A stretch of DNA of 21,162 nt from a virus. The notes under the pieces were generated by a model, which was given only the letters and a program-made list of their open reading frames with translations, did no database searches and was not told the DNA's origin. The stretch lies in the IMG/VR virus record IMGVR_UViG_3300022696_000136, positions 1 through 21,162 of that record. One strand, written 5' to 3'. This document shows, piece after piece, positions 12,867 through 21,000 of the stretch; position 1 is the stretch's first letter; each line of letters opens with the position of its first letter. A program made the translations under genes and the position numbers.

Positions 12867-13050
12867 ATTATATGAAATGGAATTCCAACTTTCATATAAT
12901 TTGAAATGCAGTTTTAATTTTGATGATAGAGATTATTTTGAATTTTTATGGATGTATGAAAGGTTGGCTAATCAAAAGCATTCAGAAAATAATAGTAACA
13001 ATGGCATAGAAAAGCTAATACAAGGGTCTAATAATGGCAAATCAGGATAG
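12850..13050 (+). CDS. Downstream +1-frame segment, probable C-terminal extension of the hub assembly protein
   Basis: This frame is open from 12781 to TAG 13048-13050. From the proposed slip at 12849 it adds 66 residues, NIDLDELYEMEFQLSYNLKC..., making a 328-residue fusion. The join reads GDFFLP-NIDLDELYEMEF, which looks like continuous protein. The segment is helical, ending in EFLWMYERLANQKHSENNS and a polar tail, typical of the second part of tail assembly chaperones. As a separate gene it would start at ATG 12877 (57 residues), but no ribosome-binding site precedes that ATG. It overlaps the tape measure start (13034) by 17 bases. The coding nature is well supported by composition; whether it is expressed by frameshift, by re-initiation after TGA 12864, or is an indel-split gene is open. 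Confidence 0.65.
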   Translation, partial: NIDLDELYEMEFQLSYNLKCSFNFDDRDYFEFLWMYERLANQKHSENNSNNGIEKLIQGSNNGKSG

Positions 13051-14866
13051 AGATGAGAGATTAATTAAAAGTATTGAAGGGTTAATTAAATCTACTAGAA
13101 AAGAAAACAATGTTAGAAAAAAAGACGTTGGTTTGGATATTGATAAAAAAACTCTTAAATCTATAGAACAGTTAGTTAGTATAAATAAAAAACAGTTAGA
13201 GAATAGTAAAAGAGGTGGGCTAATTGCTGGTCTTGGAACTCTTTTGGGTGTTGGTGGGTTGATGGGTTATTTTTTGACTGGTAAAAAAGAGTTTCTAAAT
13301 TCTTTCATTAAAGGTTTTGCAAAGTTTAGTCCTACTAAATTCATCTTCAATGCTTTGGAGATGGGAATAAGAAAAGCTGGTAAAAAATTAATATCTCCAA
13401 TAGGTTCTATGTTTTCTACTATTTTTAGTGGTGTTGTTAAAATTCCTGGAGTTGCTAAATCGTTAGACATGCTTAGTGGTTTATTCAAACCAATATCTAA
13501 GGTGTTGAGTGGCTTTGTTGGTGTTGCTGGCAAGGTTGGAGCTTCTGTTGGTTTGAAGGTTGGTGGAAAGGCAGTTGGCACTGCTACAAAGACTGGATTG
13601 AAAAAGATTCCAGTGCTTGGTGCGGTTCTGGGAGTATTGTTTGGCATACAAAGATTTTCAGAAAATGATTATTCTGGTGGGTTGTTAGAAATAGCGTCAG
13701 GTGTTGCTTCGTTATTCCCAGGCATAGGAACCGCAATAAGTTTAGGTATCGATGGGGTGTTGCTTGCTAAAGATACTTTGAGTGCTTTTAATCCGCCAGA
13801 AGTAAAACCATATAAACATCAAAAAAAATCTCTTTCTCAAATACCTGTTTTTTCACCGATTGTTAATATTTTAAAATCTATTGGTAATTTTATTACTGAT
13901 CCTCTTGGTAGTATGAAAAATTTAACTGAGAGTGTTGGCACAATGTTTCCTGGTATTGGTGGTGTTATGTCAAAAGCCACTAATTTTATTGATGGTATGA
14001 TGAATGATCCTACAGTTAAAAAAATAAAAAGCATTACTTCTCCAGTAACTGATAGTGTGTTTGATTTTGGTAAAAAAATATTCTCTTCTGCTAAGGATGA
14101 TGCTAAGAGACTTGGTGATGTTGCTTTAAAACCTTTCAATATGACTTCTGATGAGGCTTTGAGTTCTGTTCAAGATTATACAGCAAAACAAATTCCAAAA
14201 ATTACAAGTGTGTTTGATAATATTGGTGGTTTTTTTGGATTGCGCCCAGAAGGTGATCATGTTGATATTGCAAATTTGCATCCTAATGTTAGACATAATT
14301 TATTAAACATGGCAGCAGAGTATAGTGCTAAAACAGGAAAAACGATTCAAATAAATTCTGGATATAGGACATATGAAGAACAAGAAAGACTTTTTGATGA
14401 GTATGGTGCAGGTAGAGCTGCTGAGCCTGGTAGGTCTATGCACAACTTTGGGTATGCTTTTGATATTAACTCTTCTGATGCAAGTTCTTTACAACAACAT
14501 GGTTTGTTAGATAAATATAAATTTCATAAACCATTTGGTTCTAAAGAAGCATGGCACATTGAACCATCAAATGTTGATAGGGCGACTTTGAAAAACACTG
14601 GAGGAAGATCTGGAGGATTTGGTGGGGGTGATGCTACAACGATAAATTTTCAACCTAAAGACATTCCAACTATAAAACAGGATGTTGCTAACATGAAAAA
14701 CATTCCAATTAGTAAAATTGTTAATGATGCAAAAAATAGTGTTTTAAAAATGAGTTTAGATAATAGTACAATAGAAAAATTATCTGATATGATTGCAGAG
14801 AAAACAAAAAGAAATAAATTAGTTTTAAATGAAAAATATTCAGTAAACTTTAGCGGTAGAGCTTAA
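13034..14866 (+). CDS. Tape measure protein with M15 (VanY-type) peptidase domain, gp29-like role
   Basis: 610 residues, close to T4 gp29 (590). N-terminal 1-60 is a charged coiled coil (KSIEGLIKSTRKENN, KSIEQLVSINKKQLEN). From 61 to about 400 it alternates glycine-rich hydrophobic segments (GGLIAGLGTLLGVGGLMGYF at 61-80, IPVLGAVLGVLFGIQ at 192-206, GIGTAISLGIDGVLLA at 230-245) with amphipathic helices, as in tape measure proteins that line the tail lumen. Residues about 405-515 are a D,D-carboxypeptidase-like domain: NSGYRT (441-446), SMHNFGYAFDI with His470 and Asp477 as zinc ligands, and EAWHIEP with Glu505 as the likely base and His508 as ligand. So the length ruler also brings a peptidoglycan-cutting domain. 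It follows the chaperone-like gene and precedes the tube cap gene, the standard order. Exact equivalence to gp29 is inferred from context. Confidence 0.85.
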   Translation: MANQDRDERLIKSIEGLIKSTRKENNVRKKDVGLDIDKKTLKSIEQLVSINKKQLENSKRGGLIAGLGTLLGVGGLMGYFLTGKKEFLNSFIKGFAKFSPTKFIFNALEMGIRKAGKKLISPIGSMFSTIFSGVVKIPGVAKSLDMLSGLFKPISKVLSGFVGVAGKVGASVGLKVGGKAVGTATKTGLKKIPVLGAVLGVLFGIQRFSENDYSGGLLEIASGVASLFPGIGTAISLGIDGVLLAKDTLSAFNPPEVKPYKHQKKSLSQIPVFSPIVNILKSIGNFITDPLGSMKNLTESVGTMFPGIGGVMSKATNFIDGMMNDPTVKKIKSITSPVTDSVFDFGKKIFSSAKDDAKRLGDVALKPFNMTSDEALSSVQDYTAKQIPKITSVFDNIGGFFGLRPEGDHVDIANLHPNVRHNLLNMAAEYSAKTGKTIQINSGYRTYEEQERLFDEYGAGRAAEPGRSMHNFGYAFDINSSDASSLQQHGLLDKYKFHKPFGSKEAWHIEPSNVDRATLKNTGGRSGGFGGGDATTINFQPKDIPTIKQDVANMKNIPISKIVNDAKNSVLKMSLDNSTIEKLSDMIAEKTKRNKLVLNEKYSVNFSGRA

Positions 14867-14867
14867 A

Positions 14868-15755
14868 ATGTCATTTAGTCAATCTCTTGGTGATAGAATA
14901 GCAAATAAGGTAAATCCTTTTACAGAAAGAACGTATAAAGACGTTTTAGATTCTAATACTGGCCAGTATAAGATTATTATTATGCCAAAAATTAGGAGAG
15001 TGGATTCTAACACAGGAAAAGAAATTGATCTTGGTGTGCATGGTATGTTAAAAAACAACATACAATATTCAATAAAGGCAGAATGGGGTGCTACTGATTT
15101 GGAGAATGGTTTGATGAGCATGTTTCCAAATTCTGGTCTGTTGGGTGATTTGGTAAATACTGTTCGTTCTGCTGGTAGACTTGGTGGTTCAAGTGTGGCT
15201 AACGCTGGTGTTTTTACTAAGAAGTTTTATACAAAGTCTGGTTATTTAGAAATATCTCCTGAGTTGAGAGTAATGGATTGGGATGATCAAAATTTACCAT
15301 TACAGGCAGCATTGGTTTTAACTACTTTAACAATTCCTAAAGTTAGTGGTAGTGCAAAGTTGAGGGAGATTGTTGAGAGTTCTAATACTTTAGAAACTGT
15401 TAAGGATGGTGCATTGAAGACGTTAGAAAAATTGACAAACTCTAATGTCGATGCTGTTAGTGATTTTGGGGATAGAACAAGTGAGGGATTTGATGATTTT
15501 TTGGAAAGTGACGCTTTTTTGACAAGTGCCCCTCCTGCTGTTGAGGTAAAAATAGGAAACTGGTTAAATTTTAGTGATATGGTTCTTGAGGATGTTAATG
15601 TAACTTTTTCAAAAGAAATGACTAAGGTCGGCCCTCTTTATGCAGATTTTTCTTTAACTTTATCTACAAGAGAATCTTTAGTTCTTGGTGAAGATGGTAT
15701 TAATGGCGTTGGCATTAAAGCGAACACTGACTCTGGTAGAATTATTATCAATTAA
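14868..15755 (+). CDS. 48: Baseplate tail tube cap protein, T4 gp48-like
   Basis: 295 residues, starting 1 nt after the tape measure stop. In T4, gp48 sits on the hub and with gp54 starts tube growth. What I see: an N-terminal helix-strand SFSQSLGDRIANKVNPFTERTYKDVLD, a strand-rich middle with YSIKAEWGATDLENG and the LEISPELRVMDWDDQNLPLQAALVL stretch (about 125-150), then an insert of acidic helices (165-225), and a C-terminal PAVEVKIGNWLNFSDMVLEDVNVTFSKEM...GPLYADFSLTLSTRESL. The final part has the strand pattern shared by contractile-system tube cap and tube-initiator proteins. It lies in the gene-29-then-48 order of T4. gp54 or another cap protein cannot be excluded, so the symbol is tentative. 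Confidence 0.68.
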   Translation: MSFSQSLGDRIANKVNPFTERTYKDVLDSNTGQYKIIIMPKIRRVDSNTGKEIDLGVHGMLKNNIQYSIKAEWGATDLENGLMSMFPNSGLLGDLVNTVRSAGRLGGSSVANAGVFTKKFYTKSGYLEISPELRVMDWDDQNLPLQAALVLTTLTIPKVSGSAKLREIVESSNTLETVKDGALKTLEKLTNSNVDAVSDFGDRTSEGFDDFLESDAFLTSAPPAVEVKIGNWLNFSDMVLEDVNVTFSKEMTKVGPLYADFSLTLSTRESLVLGEDGINGVGIKANTDSGRIIIN

Positions 15756-15769
15756 TATGGAATTTTTAT

Positions 15770-16102
15770 ATGTCAAGATATAATAGAACTAATTTTTATA
15801 AAAAAGAAATAGTTAATGGTATTTTGGAAAACGATTTACTTCTAAATTATTTTGATGATTATTTTGTTGTTAATAGACCAACAGGATTTTACACTTTAAA
15901 GAATATAGATTTGAGAAGGCCAGATAGTGTTTCGAGAAAATTGTATGGTGTTCAGGATTTTTGGTGGATTTTATCTAAATTCAATAATATTGATGATTGG
16001 TGGAATGATGTTGAAGCTGGCTCTGTTATAAGAATTCCTAATATTTTAGATATTGAGGATTTTTATTTAAGAGTTAAAACTAAAATAAAGAGCGAACAGT
16101 AG
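15770..16102 (+). CDS. 53: LysM-like baseplate wedge protein, T4 gp53-like
   Basis: 110 residues forming essentially one LysM-type domain, as in the N-terminal part of T4 gp53 (196 residues) and the tail protein X of P2 and Mu. Diagnostic stretch: RRPDSVSRKLYGVQDFWWILSKFNNIDDWWNDVEAGSVIRIPN (about 49-91), comparable to T4 gp53 RPEELANAIYGNPQLYWVLLMCN and ending in the conserved G-x-x-I-x-I-P strand. A short helix IEDFYLRVKTKI closes it. In T4 it clamps the baseplate wedge to the hub. The protein lacks the T4 C-terminal half, so it is closer in size to the simple tail X proteins. GGA at 15759 and ATG 15770 set the start; the hub gene follows after two bases. Confidence 0.83.
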   Translation: MSRYNRTNFYKKEIVNGILENDLLLNYFDDYFVVNRPTGFYTLKNIDLRRPDSVSRKLYGVQDFWWILSKFNNIDDWWNDVEAGSVIRIPNILDIEDFYLRVKTKIKSEQ

Positions 16103-16104
16103 AA

Positions 16105-17277
16105 ATGCCACAAATTAAAAATGATAAATCTGAATTTAGTACATATCAAGTATTTTTTTGTAAAATTTTAATAAATGATTTAGAATTACATCAACAAAAT
16201 ATAGTATCGCTCAATATTAGAGAATGGGTTTTCGAACCACTCCCAAGATTGGAGATGGTTGTTTTAGATGATGGTGTTTTATCTGAATACAATCCACTAA
16301 GTGATAACACTATAATAAAATTACAAATATCAAAGGATAAAGTATCTGAAGAAGTTTTAGATATAGAGTTTGATCTTATTGATTATTCAATTGATATTAT
16401 TGGATCGAATAGCAGAAGTGTTGTAAATATTAGTGGATTATTGAGAACTAATAATATTTTCAATATAAAAAATAGAGTTTTTAGGGATAGTACATCCATT
16501 GATGTTGCGAATAGGATAGCTACTGAATCTGGTTTAGAGTTCAATAAGAAAGTTTTATTCAACACAAATGATACCATGAGTTGGATTCAGAGCAACATTT
16601 CAAATTTTGATATGTTGAAATATATAAATAAAAAGAGTTTTATAAATAATGATGCTTTGTTTTTTTATGGTACTACTCAAGGAGATTTACAAGTTAATTC
16701 TATTCGTTCTGCTTTAAAAAATTCATCAAAAATTGCGAGATATGATTTAGAAAAAGCTACTAACTTCAATGAAAATTTGAGTGATATATATTTCAATTCT
16801 TATGATGTTGTTAATTATAATGGGCATTTCAATAGAAAATCTACTTATGGTATAAAATATAATTATTATGATTTGGTTGGTAATGTTTCAAATACTTTGG
16901 TAGATAATATTGGAAATTTAACAGATAATGAAAATAGAAGAAATACACAATTATCTAAAAATATAAATTTACCAATACAATCATCAAATACTTATAAACA
17001 ATATAATATATCTTCAATAAATAATAAATACTATAAAGAGTTGTTTTTTGGTATGTCTATTTTATTAAATATAAACTCACATTCTGCTGTTAGGCTTTTT
17101 GATAAAGTTAGTTTGTCGTTACCATCTTTAGTTCTTGAAAGACAATCGAATGATGTTTTCACTGGTGATTATTTAGTTGGTGGGATAACTCATAATATTA
17201 CAAAAAATAGTATATATAGAAAAAGAATATCTTTACATCGTTTTGGTTATAACACACCAGAGTTAGTGAGAAAGTAA
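16105..17277 (+). CDS. 27: Baseplate central hub, T4 gp27-like
   Basis: 390 residues against 391 in T4 gp27. The protein forms the trimeric ring that continues the tail tube and holds the spike (VgrG N-terminal / P2 gpD-type fold). The N-terminal part (about 12-115) is an all-beta barrel: VFFCKILINDLEL, then VSLNIREWVFEPLPRLEMVVLDDG and DNTIIKLQISKDK. A middle alpha/beta part (about 120-215) contains DSTSIDVANRIATESGLEF and MLKYINKKSFINNDALFFYGTTQG (a SWIQSNISNFDMLKYI helix typical of hubs). The second barrel ends with FGMSILLNINSHSAVRLFDKVSLSLPS and GDYLVGGITHNITKN, followed by KRISLHRFGYN. Its stop overlaps the spike ATG by one base (17277), reflecting the tight gp27-gp5 partnership. Confidence 0.87.
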   Translation: MPQIKNDKSEFSTYQVFFCKILINDLELHQQNIVSLNIREWVFEPLPRLEMVVLDDGVLSEYNPLSDNTIIKLQISKDKVSEEVLDIEFDLIDYSIDIIGSNSRSVVNISGLLRTNNIFNIKNRVFRDSTSIDVANRIATESGLEFNKKVLFNTNDTMSWIQSNISNFDMLKYINKKSFINNDALFFYGTTQGDLQVNSIRSALKNSSKIARYDLEKATNFNENLSDIYFNSYDVVNYNGHFNRKSTYGIKYNYYDLVGNVSNTLVDNIGNLTDNENRRNTQLSKNINLPIQSSNTYKQYNISSINNKYYKELFFGMSILLNINSHSAVRLFDKVSLSLPSLVLERQSNDVFTGDYLVGGITHNITKNSIYRKRISLHRFGYNTPELVRK

Positions 17278-18059
17278 TGGAAAAGAATATCAGAGAAATT
17301 TTAAATTCTGAAGTTTTTGATGTTTTGAGAGAATTTATTTCTAATGAATCTAATAAAAAAGATTTGTCTTTTTATACTGGTAAGGTAGTAGACAATAATG
17401 ACCCTGAGAAAATCGGTAGATGTAGAATTAGAGTGTATGGTGTTTTTGATGATATTCCATTAGTAGATATTCCTTGGGCGTTGCCTGATTTTTCTTTTAT
17501 TGGTAGTAAAGTCGGTTCTTTTATTGTTCCACCAATAGACACAATAGTTAAAGTTTATTTTGATAATGATGATATTCATTTACCGAGGTATTCTTCTAAG
17601 ATTGTAGATAAAAACAATCTACCAACAGATAAAAATGTTGATTATCCTAATACTATGGTATTTTTTGAAAGTGATGATGGTGATAAGTTTTTAATAAATA
17701 GACAAACTAAAAAATTGGAATTTCATCATTCATCTGGGAATGTTATGACGATGGACTTGAATGGAAATACTACCATAAATATAAATGGTGATGAAACTCA
17801 TTCTGTTGTTGGTGATCATGTTATAGAAAATGAAAATTTAAAAACTTCATTTATAAAAATTTCTAAAAATGGAGAAATAACAATAGATGGGGGAACTTCC
17901 AACTTAATAGTAAATGGCAATAATGTTACTATAGATCATAGGGCTTTATTGACTGTTACTGGAACGGCGGTTATACCATCAACTACAGGCCCTTTAAATT
18001 GTATACCTGTAGACACGTTAACTGGAATGCCACATGCAGGAAACATAGTATCACCATAG
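17277..18059 (+). CDS. 5: Membrane-puncturing spike, T4 gp5-like without lysozyme domain
   Basis: 260 residues, against 575 in T4 gp5. Residues about 34-118 form the OB-fold: FYTGKVVDNNDPEKIGRCRIRVYGVFDD, then IPWALPDFSF and a TIVKVYFDNDD strand. After a linker the protein goes straight into the needle-like beta-helix: NVMTMDLNGNTTININGDETHSVVGDHVIEN and ITIDGGTSNLIVNGNNVTID, short repeated strands of the VgrG/gp5/gpV type. The C-terminus has GTAVIPSTTGPLNCIPVDTLTGMPHAGN, common at the tip of small phage spikes. The lysozyme domain found in T4 gp5 between these parts is absent; an M15 domain in the tape measure may replace it. ATG 17277 overlaps the hub stop by one base. Confidence 0.88.
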   Translation: MEKNIREILNSEVFDVLREFISNESNKKDLSFYTGKVVDNNDPEKIGRCRIRVYGVFDDIPLVDIPWALPDFSFIGSKVGSFIVPPIDTIVKVYFDNDDIHLPRYSSKIVDKNNLPTDKNVDYPNTMVFFESDDGDKFLINRQTKKLEFHHSSGNVMTMDLNGNTTININGDETHSVVGDHVIENENLKTSFIKISKNGEITIDGGTSNLIVNGNNVTIDHRALLTVTGTAVIPSTTGPLNCIPVDTLTGMPHAGNIVSP

Positions 18060-18074
18060 AGGTTAATATAAATA

Positions 18075-21000
18075 ATGGCAATAAATAATGAACAATTTTA
18101 TTTAAATGTTTTATCTGATTTGGCAGAAGTCACTCAACAGACTCCTGTTGGAGAAGATGTTATAACAATACATCCGTTTTCTCCTGAGTTGCTTTCAGAT
18201 GAGTTGAATTTAAATATTGATGATATTCGTATTATAGATGATGATGGAGTTAAACGTAGTGGTCTTGAAGCTATCGTTAGAAAAATTGCTGATAATTTAG
18301 TTGATGAAATAAGTGGTGTTGGTATTTTTAGTTTAGATAGTTTAAATGATGTTCGTGTTGATGAAGTCTCTGCTGGCCAATTTCTTATTTATAATGCTGA
18401 TGATGATATATGGGAAAACCAAACATTTAAACAAGTTGCAATAAATGCTGGCTATCTTGAGGCAAGTGAAAATTTATCTGATTTAGAAAATATAAATCTT
18501 GCATTAATAAATTTGGGATTGACTGACAACGTAACTAGCCACCATCACGATTCCTTGTATTATAGAAAAAGCCAAGTTGATGATTTGATAGGCACTGATT
18601 ATGGTTCTGGTTCTTTAAATGAAATTGCTTTTTGGACAAGTGATAATAAATTAACATCTAATTCAAATCTATCTTTTGTTGGTGGTAATTTAGTAATAGA
18701 CAATGGGTATGTGGAAATATTCAATAGGCTGCAGCATATCGATGACACAGACACTTATTTGGAATTTTTGAATGATCAAATAAACTTAGTTGCTGGTGGA
18801 ACTAAAGGAATCACAGTAGATACTAATGGTTGGGTTTATGTTCCTGAAAGAATAGTACATGAACAAGATAGCAATACTTATATTCTTTTTGGTGCAGATA
18901 CTATCAAATTTAATGCTGGTGGTGTTCAATTCATAGATTTGACGGAAACTACTCAAAATTTATTTGAAGTTAACCCAGGAACTCAAGATGTGGATTTTCA
19001 AATAAACTCCAATGTTAATTTTTATGAGTTTTTTCTTAGAGGTTCTGACGGTTTTATTGGATTGAGTAATGCTTCACCTAACTACAAATTAGACGTTGAT
19101 GGAGATATTAATGTAACAGGTAATTATAGAATTAATGGAGTTGTATTTGATGCTTCATCTATAAATTATTGGACACAGAGCGGAACCGATCTTTATTATA
19201 ATTCTGGCAATGTGGGTATAGGTACAAGTTTACCAGATGGACATTTACACATAGCCAATGATAGCGGTCATTTAACTGTGGTATTGCAATCAGACAACGG
19301 GTCTGAGGTAGACTTATTATTTGGAGATGTGAGTTCGATTTACAGAGGGTCTATATCTTACAGTAATAGTACCGAAGAGTTCTGGTTCAGAACAGATGGA
19401 AATAATACTTCGATGATCGTCAGTGATTCCTATATAGAATTATTGAATCTTCATCTGGAACTTGACTTATTCCACCACAAAGATATAACTGATGGTTCAC
19501 AGTTTTTGCGTTTCAAATCAGATGGTGATATCGAAATTGAGAGTGACGGCATTTCTATAAATTTCGATGTTTCTAATGGGCTATTGAATATGAATAGTGG
19601 CTCTGGTGTATTCCCTTTCATATATATGAATAGGTTTGGTGTGGATAATGGAGTTTCAGACGTTAGATTATTTCATACAGATATCGGCCCATCTGATTAC
19701 ATCCAATTAGAGTCAAATGGAAATATAAATATAAGCACTGCCGATGACTCTTCTATTATTGCTCGCAACATTTTTTTACGAGATTCCGTATTCACCCACA
19801 TAGAATCAAATAATGTTAGAATAGGTGATATTGCATTAAAGACGGGAACATATTTGTCCAGAACAGCAACAAGGTTGATGTATCACAATAGAGAGGCTTT
19901 TGATGGTGATTTTATAGAGTTTGGTCTGGACGGTGCTATTAGGATTAATGGAATAGGTGAATTTTCACCAGGATTAATAATATTCACAAACTATAATCAG
20001 ATATATGGCCTCACTGATATATACGATAATGTGAGAATCGAACATAGTGTTGCTATGGGTGGTATTTTCAATCCAAACGCTCCTTTACATATTAGAGATA
20101 GTGGAGAAATTCTAAGACTAGAAGATACATCATCTACAGGCAGTCCTTTTATTTCTTTCTATCAAACTTCTACAAGAAAAGCCTTTATACAATATAATGA
20201 TCACAATGAAGCATTAAGATTGAGGTCTGACAGTGGTGATATAGAATTTTGGACGGGTTCACTTGCAATGGAGATCAAATCCAACGGTGACGTTAGAGTA
20301 GGTGACGATGCTACTTCTCAGGCGCAAATAGACTTATTTGTGTCGGATGTCGGCGTTGGTGGTTATCCTGGTATACAACTAAGTGATAACGGTAATGATT
20401 TGTCGTGGCTCATTGGTGGAAATGATGCAGATAATAGTTTTGAAATTAGAGAGAATGGTGGAACTGGGTTTACGAATTTATGGCATCCTGCGGCTGGCGG
20501 TAATGATGAAGGATCTGTTTTATTTAAGATAGATACAAACGGTTATGTTAGTATAACGAATAGATTACAACATTACGGTGACACTAATACATATTTGGAA
20601 TTTGGAACCGATGAGATAAAACTGGTTGTGGGAGGTAATTCAAATTATTTTTATCTAACTCCTTCGGCTATTGAATTTAATGCGTTAGCTTCTCCTCTTG
20701 ATATTGATTTTATTGTTAATACACAAGGTGGAGAATCTTTATTTGTTCAAGGAAATACTGGAGATGTAGGTATCGGAGGTTCACCTCTAAACTCAAGAGA
20801 GTTGTATGTGTATGGTTCTATTCAAGCCCAGAGTAGTATGTATACGGCCTATATGCATATAGATGGAGGAGGAGATGAACTTCTAAGATTAGAAGATACA
20901 TCATCTACAGGCAGTCCTTATATTTCTTTCTATCAAACTTCTACAAGAAGATCATATATTCAATATCGTGAAACTGTTGACGGTTTAGTTTTAGCGACAG

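Noticed and set aside
12872-12904. ATG 12872 as the start of a small gene after the hub assembly ORF.
   Set aside because: It is in a third frame and stops after ten codons.
13267-13647. Minus-strand ORFs such as the 126-codon one opposite the tape measure gene.
   Set aside because: They are antisense shadows of clear plus-strand genes, with low-complexity translations and no start signals; nothing in the window suggests minus-strand genes.
18067-18074. TATAAATA directly before the fibre ATG as a late promoter.
   Set aside because: Its predicted start (near 18080) would fall inside the coding region after the ATG, and it lacks the ATTATAAATA context. The gene is better read from the upstream message.
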